Origin: an uncultured Robinsoniella sp.
GTDB lineage: Bacteria; Bacillota; Clostridia; Lachnospirales; Lachnospiraceae
DNA: 64,000 nucleotides
Reading direction: 5' to 3'
Assembly: GCA_900539655.1 (NCBI GenBank)
Contig: UQCR01000020.1
Coordinates: forward strand, 10,874-74,873
Every line of letters starts with the position of its first letter. Position 1 is the first letter of the stretch. Of this stretch, positions 53,644 to 63,997 are shown in pieces. A program made the translations under genes and the position numbers. The notes under the pieces are model-generated. The model was not told the origin of the DNA, made no database searches, and saw only the letters and a program-made list of their open reading frames with translations.

Positions 53644-55155
53644 TTATTTGTTCAGAAAATGGTTCTTGTATTCCTGTGGCAATTCCCCTGTACGTGCCCG
53701 AAATACTTTTGAAAAGTATCTGGATGAGTTATATCCGATCATCGCCGATATCTCGCTGATTTTATAATTTCCGGACTTCAACAGCTCTTTCGCCTTTGCA
53801 ATTCTTAAATTTGTTACATAATCATTGTAATTGCTGCCCGTCTTCGACTTAAACAAAGCCGAAAAATAGCTCTGGTTAAAATAGAATACACTGCAGATTT
53901 TCTGGGTAGAGATATCCTGGGTATAGTTTAAATGAATATAATTGATTACCTCATCGATTGTTCCGCCATAATGCTTCCCCTGAATCTGTTCTAATGCCTT
54001 GCATGCAGGCACTGCAAATGAATAAAATCGTTCCATCAGCCGTTCTGTGTCCGGTGCTGCCGTTAACTGAGAGAAAATATCCTTTTGTTCAAATTCCGTC
54101 GGTAAAACCGTATTTTCTTCGCACAAATTCCATATTTCCTTTGCACATTTTTGTATAAACGAATAAATGACATAAGGCGGCAGCGATATCTTATAACGAT
54201 CTGCAGTCTCCTGTACTACTTCCAGTACCTGTTCCCTGTTTTGAAGATGAAGTGCACTTTCTACCACTGAGATATCCCTGGCATAAATGCTGCCGGGACT
54301 TTTATATGTATATGGGAGGCGCTCAAACAAGCAGCAGCGGTCCTCTCTGCACTGGGCCTCATATAATGCTGCTTTCGCCTTCCTGTATGACATGGGTATT
54401 TCCCTCATTCCTGATACGGTATCCCCGATTCCCATAGCAGCGTTTCCCCCATGCCCTTTTGCATATGCCAGCAGTTCCATCCAGATCTTTTCAATTGCAT
54501 GTTCCCGGGTATCTACCCCTACCAGGATAATAATGATCAGCCCGTTCTTGTTGTACACAATATATTGCTCATATGCCTGCTTTTGCAGAATTTCATCGCA
54601 GTATATTCTGGCCTTTTCCGTATCCCATCCATTTTTCCCGCTGTCATATCCGTTCACTGCCAGAACCCTGTGGGGCATCTGCTGCTGCAATTGCTCTATA
54701 TGTTCTTCATCTGCAGACATAACTTCCTCTTCCAGCACCTTATCATAAATCGTGGACTGTAATTTTTTCCTGATCTTATTTTTATTCCCGATCACCCGTT
54801 GTGCATCTTCCAGCATTTTCTTAAGCAGCGCCGGATTGATCGGCTTATTGATATAGTCCAGAACCTGATAACGTATCGCCGCTCTGGCATATTCAAATTC
54901 ACTGTATCCGCTGAGCAGAACAAATTCACAGGTAATATCCTGCTCCCTGCAAGCACCAATCAGCTGAATGCCATCCCATTTTGGCATCATAATATCACAA
55001 ATTACCAGATCCGGCTTTTTTTCCCGGATGGCATCGTAAGCCGTGACTCCATTTTCACAAGTCTGCAGCAGTTCAAATCCTTCTGTTTCTTTTACAAATC
55101 TCCCGATTCCTTCCCGTATGACTTTCTCGTCATCTACTACAATAACCTTGATCAT
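53644..55155 (-). CDS. YesN-type response regulator with AraC domain, locus 2
   Basis: 503 residues: receiver with VDDE and phospho-acceptor Asp54 (VICDIMMPKW), a long middle part, and an AraC DNA-binding domain at about 405-503 (YFSALFKSKTGSNYNDYV, then SRYFSKVFRARTGELPQEYK). Its ATG overlaps the kinase stop (ATGA). Likely targets are the transporter downstream and the giant GH95-like gene upstream. Confidence 0.95.
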   Translation of the reverse strand: MIKVIVVDDEKVIREGIGRFVKETEGFELLQTCENGVTAYDAIREKKPDLVICDIMMPKWDGIQLIGACREQDITCEFVLLSGYSEFEYARAAIRYQVLDYINKPINPALLKKMLEDAQRVIGNKNKIRKKLQSTIYDKVLEEEVMSADEEHIEQLQQQMPHRVLAVNGYDSGKNGWDTEKARIYCDEILQKQAYEQYIVYNKNGLIIIILVGVDTREHAIEKIWMELLAYAKGHGGNAAMGIGDTVSGMREIPMSYRKAKAALYEAQCREDRCCLFERLPYTYKSPGSIYARDISVVESALHLQNREQVLEVVQETADRYKISLPPYVIYSFIQKCAKEIWNLCEENTVLPTEFEQKDIFSQLTAAPDTERLMERFYSFAVPACKALEQIQGKHYGGTIDEVINYIHLNYTQDISTQKICSVFYFNQSYFSALFKSKTGSNYNDYVTNLRIAKAKELLKSGNYKISEISAMIGYNSSRYFSKVFRARTGELPQEYKNHFLNK

Positions 55156-56891
55156 TTTTTTCCCTCCGCAATTGGTATTAAAATCTCAATTCTTGTATAA
55201 TGTCCCACACGGCTTTTTATTTCCAGGCCTTTTTCCACAGAGTAAGTCAGACAGATTCTTTTATTAACATTAGAGAGCCCTATGCTCTCCTTTATTGTTC
55301 CTTCCGTACTCTGATATACCTCCCTTATTTTCTGCTGTTCCATTCCATTTCCGTTATCAAACACCATAATTTTCAGCATGTTTTCCTCAATACGGAGCTT
55401 TATAACCAGTACACCGTCTTTCTTATCCTTTAAACCATGTACGACTGCATTTTCAACTAGCGGCTGAATAATCAGGCATGGTATAACCTGCTTTAATGCT
55501 TCTTCCTCTACATCATAAAAAGCTTCAAAAGAGTGGTCATAACGAATCTCCTGAATATACAGATAATTCTTAATCTGCAGAATTTCCTGACTTGCTGTTA
55601 CATATTTCCCATACTGATAAGTCGTATATCTCAGCATGTCGCCCAGGCAGGTAATCATATTTGTAACCTCCGGCATATCCAGGAACATCACCTTCCAGTT
55701 AATAGTATCTAATGTATTAAATATAAAATGTGGATTAATCTGGGATTGCAGCGCCTCTATCCTGGCGTTTTTTTCATTCAGGCTTATGACATAATTATCA
55801 TTGACCAGGTTCTGTATCCGCGTGAGCATATGATTAAAATCTTCCGCAATATTTTCAATCTCACTGTATCCGCTGGCATCTACTTTTCTGGCAATGTCAG
55901 TTATTCCAATATCCTGAATCTGATCCACAAAGTTATGCATAGGCTTTGTTAACTTTTTCGAAATCAAAAGCACTAATATCAAATTTAATATAACTAAAAT
56001 AATAAGAAACTCAATCAATGTATTCTTAAAAGAGCTGATAGAAAGGCTGATATCCTGAACCGGCGTCACAATCACCAGCTTCTGCTCCAGAGATTCAATC
56101 TCACGCTCCAGCATTTGTGGTAATGTACCGCCATCTGAATCTTCTTTTACCACTTCCGATAATAATTGACCGTTAAGATCATCCCGGGTAGCATAAGTCA
56201 CTTCACCGTCCCCATTTACTAACATAGCATAACTACCCGGTGTCGTAACTGCATTTTTCAAAATATCCCGGATATACTGCCCGCGGATCATGACCATAAC
56301 CGTCCCTGTAATCTGATCATCTTTCAAAACATTTTTAAAATCCTTAATTGTTCTTGCAAATATAATGCTATGTTCCTTTCCCACATCATAGCATTTAATT
56401 ACTCCTTTATTTCTGATTACCTGTTCCTGCGCCTGTTCCCGGTAAGCCCGGTGTACCTGATAGGTCGTACTGCTGTAATTCTTGATCAGATAGATATCTG
56501 TCTTTGCTGAATCCTCCAGAAAAATACCTACCGAATGTATAAAATTATAAGACAGCAGATAATCATAACACAGGCTCTCAGCCTCAAAAGCCAGGGATTG
56601 ACGCTGGACATTATTTTCAAATTCCCCTCTGAATATCCGGCTGCATATACCATTCAAGTTTGCATCCGAATACATTTTTAACGTAAGATCATTTAAATAA
56701 AACCGGATATCATCGAAATTTTTATTAATATTTTCCGCTGCAATTCGATTATTTTCCAGAATATTAGACTTTGCTATTTTGAAATACTGGGAGTTGATCA
56801 GATAAAAGAACAGCAGGAAACTGACCACATTTAGGGAAATAAAAAAAATGGAAATGCTGAATGCGATACTTTTAGATCTTTTCTTTTTCAT
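55152..56891 (-). CDS. YesM-type sensor histidine kinase, locus 2
   Basis: 579 residues. Membrane segments at about 8-32 and 283-305 enclose an outer sensor domain, followed by HAMP, the His_kinase motif NPHFIFNTLD and an HATPase domain (NAVVHGLKDK, FDNGNGM, GLSNVNKRI). The start is the ATG at 56891, 8 bases after GGGAGG; the longer frame to 56936 lacks a ribosome site. Partner of the regulator it overlaps. Confidence 0.94.
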   Translation of the reverse strand: MKKKRSKSIAFSISIFFISLNVVSFLLFFYLINSQYFKIAKSNILENNRIAAENINKNFDDIRFYLNDLTLKMYSDANLNGICSRIFRGEFENNVQRQSLAFEAESLCYDYLLSYNFIHSVGIFLEDSAKTDIYLIKNYSSTTYQVHRAYREQAQEQVIRNKGVIKCYDVGKEHSIIFARTIKDFKNVLKDDQITGTVMVMIRGQYIRDILKNAVTTPGSYAMLVNGDGEVTYATRDDLNGQLLSEVVKEDSDGGTLPQMLEREIESLEQKLVIVTPVQDISLSISSFKNTLIEFLIILVILNLILVLLISKKLTKPMHNFVDQIQDIGITDIARKVDASGYSEIENIAEDFNHMLTRIQNLVNDNYVISLNEKNARIEALQSQINPHFIFNTLDTINWKVMFLDMPEVTNMITCLGDMLRYTTYQYGKYVTASQEILQIKNYLYIQEIRYDHSFEAFYDVEEEALKQVIPCLIIQPLVENAVVHGLKDKKDGVLVIKLRIEENMLKIMVFDNGNGMEQQKIREVYQSTEGTIKESIGLSNVNKRICLTYSVEKGLEIKSRVGHYTRIEILIPIAEGKK

Positions 56892-56976
56892 AGGGCAATC
56901 CTCCCTGATCGAAATATGTACTTTTATTGTTATCATATAATATCCTGGTAAATGTTACAACTGTTGAATATCAAAT

Positions 56977-57022
56977 CAAAAAAACTGCCCCACCAAACTG
57001 ATCACTCAGCCCTGCGGGACAG
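56977..57022 (-). terminator. Terminator of the giant GH95-like gene
   Basis: On the minus strand CTGTCCC pairs with GGGGCAG across a partly structured loop and is followed by seven T. It lies 12 bases after the stop codon, so the giant gene is transcribed separately from yesM. Confidence 0.7.
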
Positions 57023-57034
57023 CCTTTACCTGTC

Positions 57035-60000
57035 TTATTTTGTTATTTTTACGGACTTTGCCTGTCCTTTTCCACTAAATAACTTTGTATAAGTATTTAC
57101 TTTAGACTTTGGAACAGAGATTACTGCTTTTGTTGAAATTCCTTTCCATGCATTCTTGCCAACTGAATTTAACCCCTTGGATTTAATGGTAATATTCTTC
57201 AGTCCTTTTGTACCATAGAATGCCTGGGAACCAATCTTCTTCACATTAGAACCAATGGTTACTTTCTCCAGAGTTCTCCGGTTCTTAAATGCCTTGCTTT
57301 CAATTTCCGTAACCTTAAACTTCACTTTCTGAATGGTAACTGTAGAAGGAATGGTCAGTTTCTTTATGTTTTTATTTGTGGTTCCTGTCACCGACACGGT
57401 TTTCGATCCGGATGTAAGCTTTGTTATTTTATACTTCAGGGAACCGCTCTGGTATATCTTGCCTTTCTTCAGGCTTGTAACGGTGTCTGTACTTCCCTTT
57501 TGTGCAGCTTTCTGTGCTTCTTCTGCTTTTCTCTGCGCCTCTTGTGCCGCATCTCTTGCTGCTTCTACTTTCTTTTGTACTTCTTCTGCTGCTTTTTTAG
57601 CTTCTTCAGCTTTCGCCTGGGCTTCCTGGGCAGATTTCTTTGCTTCTTCTGCTGCTTTTCGCTCTTCTTCAGCTTTTTGTCTGGCTGTTTCAGCCGCCTG
57701 TTTTTCGGCTTCTGCCTGTTTCTTTGCCTCTTCTGCCGCCTGCTTCTCGGCCTCAGCCTGTTTTCTCGCTTCTTCGGCTGCCTGTTTTTCAGCCTCTGCC
57801 TGCTTTTGAGCTTCCTCTGCTGCTGCTTTCAATCGGACAATTTCTTCTTTGGTGGCTTCTGTCTTAGACTGCGCCTCCTGGGCTGCTGTTTTTGCTGCTT
57901 CTGCGGCTTTCTTCGCCTCTTCTGCTTTTTCCTGGGCTTTCACTGCTTCTGCTTTGGCAGCCTCAGCCTTCGCCAGTGCTTCTTTTGCTGCTTCTGCATC
58001 CTGATCTGCTGCATTTTGTGCTGCTTCTGCCGCAGCCTTAGCTTCTTCAGCCGCCTTCTTTGCCGCTTCTGCTGCGATCTTTTCTTCCTCAGCTTTCTGC
58101 TGTGCCGCTTCTGCCGATGCTTTTGCTGACTCTGCATCCGCCAGCATTTTCTCCAGGATATCCAACAGCTCTTCGTTATTGCCCAATTCGTGGATAATAT
58201 AAGAAGTCCCCGGCTCTGTGCTAAATTCGATTGTTTTTTCTTTGGAATTTTCTGTTTCCCCGTAAGCTGTGGATACCAGGCTTCCGTCTTCCCTGGTCAC
58301 AAATGCTCCGTCCCATGGAATAACAACTTTTGCATCCGTTCCCTTTTCACTTGTAATATGGATGGACGAAACCACTCCTTCTTTCATCTCTGCAGATACC
58401 AGAAATGCTCCTTTTACGCGGATATCCTGAAATTCTGCGTCATTGCCTGTCCAGGTTGGGAATGTCTTGATAAATCCATTATCGGAATAGACCATCATAT
58501 CATTCAGAGCTTCCATAACCCCTACTTTTTCCCAGCCGTGGGTGTTGTCATCAACGTAATAATTACCTGCCATTTTCTTAACTACATACTGTTTGATCTT
58601 GCTGATCAGTGTTGCCGCATCATATTGTACCCTGGCTGCATGGGTGAAGATCTTTGGCGTATTATTTACCATATTCCAGCCGGCGCTTCCGTAGGCAGCA
58701 CCGTCGTTTCCGCATACATTTACGGTATTGCGCGCTACTTCCAGTAAGTAAGGATCGGAATCAAATCCCAGCTGATCCCCTGGTTGTATTCCTTCCAGAT
58801 TAACGGTTGCAGATATTGGACGGATCTTGCGGTCTTCTGAAAGTCCGAATATTTCTTTTCCCAAATAATTAGAGTTTTTCTGGGAATTCGCATTAAATCC
58901 CTGATATTCATATATGCTGACTTCCATTCCAGGCAGGTGCGTGGAAATATCCTGCCATACTCCAAACTTTTCTTGTGACGGTGCTGCTTCACTGCCGATT
59001 CCAACCAGCGTATCCAACAGGTTCTGTAAATTGCCTATGGTCACATTGGGGTTGAATTCAAAAGAGCCTTCGTGGGAACCGTCAAATAGTACATAAGTAT
59101 ATTCGCCTGTACCGTCATATTCCGGATATTTCTCATAGTTTTTAGTATATTTTGTAGTCTGTGACTGTCCTCCTGCATCGGAGCACGGATTGTCCTTTAC
59201 AAATTCATCATCTACTCTGGCACCCCGTTTTTCTACCCACTGTTCATAGAAATTAGCTGTCTTTACAAGAAAATCATATGGGGAATACAAATTTCCTGAT
59301 GCAGATTCCTGCTTTTTCATCAGCCATTCCTTATCCAGTGTATAGTTGTAATATGCACAAATCTGAGATGCACAGAACAGAGCATTAATCGTCTGGTTCA
59401 AATAAGAAGCATCATCCGATGATACTTTAAATGGCTTTAATCCTACAGGAAGCAGTAAAGCATCCTCAAATCCGTTTTTAAAGTCTTCCTCTCTGGTTCC
59501 ATAATACCAGCTGCTGATGGATTTTAAATGTTCCGGATTTGCTGCACGTTCTATTCCGGTATCCATGTATTCAATAAACACATCAAACATTGGCTGTGAA
59601 AATTCTTTCAACCTGTTGCTGGAATATGAGCCGTAATACGGGGACTGGAAATTATAATTTAAATGGTAGTCTCCCTGCCATCCTGAATTGTCCCTGGTTG
59701 TCCATACTCCATATAAGCCCGGTGCCTGGGAACCTTCTCTGGTACAGCAAGCAAAAATGTATTGAGAACCATAATACAGCCTATTTAATTCCGTGTCATG
59801 AAAGTCTGCATAGGACAGCTGATAATAATCTTTCCACCAATTGAGATGTTTTTCATGCAGGTTATCCACATCATCTGTACTCTTTACCTCATCCAGGAGT
59901 TCCAGTACATTCTTAACTGCCAGCCCTTCTGCACCATCCGCTGCATCGACTGCCTGATTTTCTGCACAGTCTATGGCTGTAACAACGGTTACCGTCTCTC

Positions 60001-63000
60001 CTGCCGGGATTTCAATGCGGATAATTCCTTCATTGTCCTGAGAAGAATATTTTAGGTTATCTGTTCCCAGTACTTTGGATGCAATGGCAAACTCGCTCAT
60101 CCAATCCGCCGCCTTTGCCGTCTGGCTTCCATCGCTGCTTTTCTTTATTTCATCTTCTACGTTTGATTTTCTGGTTGCCCATACTGTATCATTGCTGACT
60201 CCGGACTGGGCAATGGTCTGCGGTTTACTTAATACATTGGCATCTGTCGTTGTCTTAGCCAGGGTGTTTTTCCCCCATGGGCGGACATCTACAGTCTGTG
60301 CCTGGTCGCCCTTTGAAGTAATCTGGGTAACCATTATATTCTTATCTGCCATAAGCCAGTTTGTCATATCCACGGGAACATTTCCCATGTCCATTACGGT
60401 ACGTACTTCTGCTTTTGCAATGTCCATCTCTTCCCGGAAAGGAGTAGCTTCTCTTGTCTGGGCAGCCACTGGCTCCTCCTTTTGTACCACTGCCTCTTCT
60501 GGTACAAATGCAGCTACCTCAGCAGATACATATTCCTCTTCTGCATATCTTACAGATTCCGTCTGCCCTGCTGCCGTGGCCTGCTCCTGATATACAGGAT
60601 ATTCTTCTACCGGCATTACGACTTTCGGTGTCTCCTGATTGTTAAATGCATAAATCTTACCGATTCTGGCTCTCTGATCCGATGCCGGAGTCTGCTGCCC
60701 CTGGCTAACGTTTACTCTGATATAGCGGGCTTCTGCAAGTTCCGGTAATTGAATCGTTACCTCGCCTGCCCGGTTATCTGTATAATTACCAATTTCATCC
60801 CAGGATTCGCCGTCCTTACTGAGCTCTACGGTAAACTGCTTAGCCCGGAATCTGCGATATCCGATATTTCCTTCCACATCCGTATACTTGCTGTTATCCG
60901 CATTTACAGCTCCCCCTGCTGCAAGATCCTGTACCAGGGCTTCTGCTCCTGCAAATAATATTCCTACTTCATCAAAAGACTTCACCTCACCCAGATCCAC
61001 TTTTGCCCATTGAGGCATTTGTGCATGAACACTGATCCAGCCGTTATAATCGTTGATTCCGTTTTTATCCAGTTTTACAAAATTATCTGAGATCAGGGTT
61101 TCCTGAGTTGTGTAAGGATCGGAGGAGGTAGTAACAGATGCTCCCTTATCCGCCATTGTAAGGCTGTTTGCAAAGTCATCATCCTGATAAAGTTCAAACT
61201 GGCTGATGCGTGCTCTTGCTTCCCCGCCGTCTTCTCCGGATGCTTTTGTAATATGTAATCTCACATACTTCGCGCTCACCGGATAAAGCATCTGCCTGTC
61301 TGTGACATCTTCCTGGTTATCCACTACCTGATCAACTGTTACCCATTTTTCACCGTCTCTGCTGATTTCCAGTTTGAAATCCCTGGTGTTATAGACAGCA
61401 CCTTTTCCGGTGGTTGCATTGTTATGTTTTACATGCCAGCGGCTAAACTGGATCATCTCCGGGAAACTCAGCTGGAGATACTGCTCCTGCCCGGGCATGG
61501 ATACCCAGCCCTCAAACGCTTTTTCTTTCGAATCATCTGTGTACTGGTACACACCGCCTACTGCGTTTTTCCCTTCATATCCTTCGCTCTCAGAACTAAC
61601 GCTGACTTCTGCTTTATATGCCACGTTGTACTGTGCCTCTTCCGGAGCAATTACCTCTTTGTTGTCATCCGGCTCCGGTTCCACAGGTGTAAACTCTAAT
61701 GGCATGGAATATAATGGATTTTCATCATTATTAAAAGCATATACTTTTAGAATCCGTGCCCTGTCATTTGCACTTTGCTCTGATTTCCCGATATCCACCC
61801 TGAGATACCTTGCCGATACAGGCTTGCTCAGTTTATTGTCGTAAATACTTGCCTTATTTCCTGTGATATCGTCCAGTACATCCCAGTTTGTTCCGTCTAC
61901 ACTAACGGAAACCTTATAATTATTTGTAGTAAACTTTTGATATCCCGGAGCATTTTTATTTCCCGTTGCGTACAGATCATCCATATGTGCCTGCAATCCC
62001 GTATGTAAAATGGCAATTTCATCTATAGAACGTTCCGTCCCAAGATCAATCTGTGCCCAGTGGGGCTTTACATTTGTGTTGCTGACCCATCCGCAATAGT
62101 CATTTCCGCCGTTTCCTTCCGTATACCAGTTATTATTAATCATATTATCACCGGTTCGCGCCTCATTCATAATGCTGGAAACCTTCGCCTGTGCCCCTGC
62201 ATCCAAAGTGGCATAACTGGTACCGTAGTTGTCATCCATATAGATTTCAAACTGGCTAATTCTTGCTCTTGCAGTCTGGTCATCTGCTTGGGAAGCTTTT
62301 GTAATATTTAATTTCACATAGCGCGCCTGATGGTCATAAAGCAGCCTTCTGTCTGTCACATCCGCTTTATTGCCGGTCACAGAATCAACCTTTGTCCAGT
62401 TCACGCCATCCGCACTGGTCTGCAGATCAAAAGAATCTGTATTTCTGTCTGCTCCTTTCCGGGATGTATAATTATCATGCTTCACATGCCAGCGGTTAAA
62501 TTTAGTGGATACCTTCAGATCCACTATCAGATACTGTTCCTGTCCGATATCAGATACCCATCCTTCTGCCTGGGTTACGCCGCCCACGGCATTTTCAGCT
62601 TCATGCCCCTGGGTCTGGCTGCTTGCATAAGCCGGCATCTGGTATACTTTATTATAGGGATGTTCCGATCCTTTATTATCAATAATCGGCATCTGGTATT
62701 CATCATTTTTGTAATAACCTTCCAATTGCCCGATTCTGGCAATTCCGTCTTCCCCTTCAGCAGTCGCTTGGGTAATATAGATCCGAAGATACCGGAAGCT
62801 CTGTGCCGGATTTAATTTTACTTCCGTACTGTCGGCTTCATTGCCAGTGATTTTTTCTACTGTAACCCAGTCTTCTTCCCCGGCATTTTCCGGCTTAATG
62901 CCATTCTTTAAAGTCTGAATCTCAAAATCCTTTGTATTGCGCCCGCTTCCCTTGCCGGACGTGTAATTGTCATGGCGCACAACCAGGCGGTCGATAATCT

Positions 63001-63586
63001 CATTAAATCCCAGATCATATAAAATCCACTGGGGCGTACCAGTTTCTGCTGCTTCCCACCCCGTAAAGTTTTCACCGTCTCCATTTAAATTTTTCAAATA
63101 TAATCCGCCCGCAGTCAGCGCTGCCCCATGGTCCTGGGACTCCGAACTGGCTTTGACCTGGCTGCCATAAATCAGGTTATATTCATGTCCTGCTTCAGCA
63201 GGGGTTATTGTCAGCCCGCCCCCCGTTATAATCTGCGGTGTTCTTCCCACATACCCAAAATACAGTGAGTTGTCTGACCAGAAATCATTGGATGATAAAA
63301 GCCAGGTTTTTTCCGTATCATTTCCATAAGAGGTAGCACCGATTTCTCCATTTCCCAAAAGTGCGGTACTGGGCATTTGCTGCGTGATAGCCTGATCATA
63401 TTTTGTATTCGTCCAGACCGCTTTATCCGCAAATGTATCCATAATTCCGGAAATCTTTTCCCACTGCGCATCGCTGTTTCCACCTTCTGCCTTCGCCGTA
63501 AATGCCGGGCTGATACATGGTACCAGCATTGCCGTGCATAAAATTCCCGCCAATCCCTGCCATACTTTTCTTTTCTTCCTTCTCAT
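57035..63586 (-). CDS. Giant secreted GH95-like glycosidase with five discoidin modules, coiled-coil stalk and LRR-type C-terminus
   Basis: 2183 residues. After a signal peptide (about 1-34), the opening of a GH95-type N-domain (about 40-125, LLGNGEIGATSYG) is interrupted by five F5/8C modules (about 125-295, 300-455, 455-630, 640-800 and 805-995). The enzyme resumes with the rest of the beta-sandwich (about 1060-1230), an (alpha/alpha)6 barrel (about 1240-1700, YGVWTTRDNSGWQGDYHLNYN) and a C-terminal beta domain (about 1700-1805). GH95 members cut alpha-L-fucosides or alpha-L-galactosides; that activity is inferred. A heptad-rich Ala/Glu/Lys coiled coil (about 1809-2035) and a BspA-type leucine-rich segment (about 2040-2183) follow. 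No LPXTG was seen. ATG at 63586 is chosen; another in frame is 5 codons upstream. Confidence 0.85.
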   Translation of the reverse strand: MRRKKRKVWQGLAGILCTAMLVPCISPAFTAKAEGGNSDAQWEKISGIMDTFADKAVWTNTKYDQAITQQMPSTALLGNGEIGATSYGNDTEKTWLLSSNDFWSDNSLYFGYVGRTPQIITGGGLTITPAEAGHEYNLIYGSQVKASSESQDHGAALTAGGLYLKNLNGDGENFTGWEAAETGTPQWILYDLGFNEIIDRLVVRHDNYTSGKGSGRNTKDFEIQTLKNGIKPENAGEEDWVTVEKITGNEADSTEVKLNPAQSFRYLRIYITQATAEGEDGIARIGQLEGYYKNDEYQMPIIDNKGSEHPYNKVYQMPAYASSQTQGHEAENAVGGVTQAEGWVSDIGQEQYLIVDLKVSTKFNRWHVKHDNYTSRKGADRNTDSFDLQTSADGVNWTKVDSVTGNKADVTDRRLLYDHQARYVKLNITKASQADDQTARARISQFEIYMDDNYGTSYATLDAGAQAKVSSIMNEARTGDNMINNNWYTEGNGGNDYCGWVSNTNVKPHWAQIDLGTERSIDEIAILHTGLQAHMDDLYATGNKNAPGYQKFTTNNYKVSVSVDGTNWDVLDDITGNKASIYDNKLSKPVSARYLRVDIGKSEQSANDRARILKVYAFNNDENPLYSMPLEFTPVEPEPDDNKEVIAPEEAQYNVAYKAEVSVSSESEGYEGKNAVGGVYQYTDDSKEKAFEGWVSMPGQEQYLQLSFPEMIQFSRWHVKHNNATTGKGAVYNTRDFKLEISRDGEKWVTVDQVVDNQEDVTDRQMLYPVSAKYVRLHITKASGEDGGEARARISQFELYQDDDFANSLTMADKGASVTTSSDPYTTQETLISDNFVKLDKNGINDYNGWISVHAQMPQWAKVDLGEVKSFDEVGILFAGAEALVQDLAAGGAVNADNSKYTDVEGNIGYRRFRAKQFTVELSKDGESWDEIGNYTDNRAGEVTIQLPELAEARYIRVNVSQGQQTPASDQRARIGKIYAFNNQETPKVVMPVEEYPVYQEQATAAGQTESVRYAEEEYVSAEVAAFVPEEAVVQKEEPVAAQTREATPFREEMDIAKAEVRTVMDMGNVPVDMTNWLMADKNIMVTQITSKGDQAQTVDVRPWGKNTLAKTTTDANVLSKPQTIAQSGVSNDTVWATRKSNVEDEIKKSSDGSQTAKAADWMSEFAIASKVLGTDNLKYSSQDNEGIIRIEIPAGETVTVVTAIDCAENQAVDAADGAEGLAVKNVLELLDEVKSTDDVDNLHEKHLNWWKDYYQLSYADFHDTELNRLYYGSQYIFACCTREGSQAPGLYGVWTTRDNSGWQGDYHLNYNFQSPYYGSYSSNRLKEFSQPMFDVFIEYMDTGIERAANPEHLKSISSWYYGTREEDFKNGFEDALLLPVGLKPFKVSSDDASYLNQTINALFCASQICAYYNYTLDKEWLMKKQESASGNLYSPYDFLVKTANFYEQWVEKRGARVDDEFVKDNPCSDAGGQSQTTKYTKNYEKYPEYDGTGEYTYVLFDGSHEGSFEFNPNVTIGNLQNLLDTLVGIGSEAAPSQEKFGVWQDISTHLPGMEVSIYEYQGFNANSQKNSNYLGKEIFGLSEDRKIRPISATVNLEGIQPGDQLGFDSDPYLLEVARNTVNVCGNDGAAYGSAGWNMVNNTPKIFTHAARVQYDAATLISKIKQYVVKKMAGNYYVDDNTHGWEKVGVMEALNDMMVYSDNGFIKTFPTWTGNDAEFQDIRVKGAFLVSAEMKEGVVSSIHITSEKGTDAKVVIPWDGAFVTREDGSLVSTAYGETENSKEKTIEFSTEPGTSYIIHELGNNEELLDILEKMLADAESAKASAEAAQQKAEEEKIAAEAAKKAAEEAKAAAEAAQNAADQDAEAAKEALAKAEAAKAEAVKAQEKAEEAKKAAEAAKTAAQEAQSKTEATKEEIVRLKAAAEEAQKQAEAEKQAAEEARKQAEAEKQAAEEAKKQAEAEKQAAETARQKAEEERKAAEEAKKSAQEAQAKAEEAKKAAEEVQKKVEAARDAAQEAQRKAEEAQKAAQKGSTDTVTSLKKGKIYQSGSLKYKITKLTSGSKTVSVTGTTNKNIKKLTIPSTVTIQKVKFKVTEIESKAFKNRRTLEKVTIGSNVKKIGSQAFYGTKGLKNITIKSKGLNSVGKNAWKGISTKAVISVPKSKVNTYTKLFSGKGQAKSVKITK
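57480..58160 (-). repeat. Repetitive coding region for an Ala/Glu/Lys coiled coil
   Basis: About 225 codons of AEEAKKAAE-type heptads. Around 57680-57810 near-identical 42-base units encode the 14-residue pattern KKQAEAEKQAAEEA three times. The length is likely to vary between strains. Confidence 0.85.
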
Positions 63587-63757
63587 AAATGAAACCCCCA
63601 TTCCTTTTTTTCACAGTGAGACTAATCAAACGCTTCCATGCAGCTGATAGAAATACCTTTACTGTGATATTCATAAGTATAACAAATGGATTTTTCTTAG
63701 GAAATGCACATTCCTGAACAATGATGTGGAAAATCAGGAACAGTTTTTTGTTTTCTG

Positions 63758-63795
63758 ACACAAAAACACCGAAAAACTACGTAGTTGTAATTTTT
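63758..63795 (-). terminator. Hairpin terminator near the right window edge
   Basis: On the minus strand ACACCGAAAAATTACAACTAC... folds on ..GTAGTTTTTCGGTGT and is followed by TTTTTGTG. It stands 20 bases after the stop of a leftward reading frame. Confidence 0.65.
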
Positions 63796-63814
63796 CGGTG
63801 TCAATACTTGGGTT

Positions 63815-63997
63815 TTAGTTGAGGAAGTACGCTTTGTAAATGATAGGTAGTGTACGGAAAGAGAAGTAGGCGGACCAGGACATTGGTTTGGAATGCTTAA
63901 CGCAGAACTGGCATTTTCTAACCTTCCCGGAGCACTTTTTGGCGGCACGCGGGCATTCGCTCCGAAATCCTGATGGATTTGGCAGCTCAGTGCCCGC
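63815..63997 (-). pseudogene. Possible 3' remnant of a leftward gene at the window edge
   Basis: A 60-codon open stretch with no good start, bounded upstream by an in-frame TAA at the very edge. It contains two Cys pairs (GKVRKCQFCVKHS and an upstream ECPRAAKKCS) like a small zinc motif and ends SFRTLPIIYKAYFLN, followed by a real-looking terminator. It could be the tail of a broken transposase or other gene. The rest of 63587-63757 shows only A+T-rich promoter-like DNA of the giant gene. Confidence 0.35.

Noticed and set aside
57333..58129. Long plus-strand open frames opposite the coiled coil
   Set aside because: They are rich in Cys, Phe and Ser because they mirror GC-biased Ala/Glu/Lys codons; they have no starts with ribosome sites.
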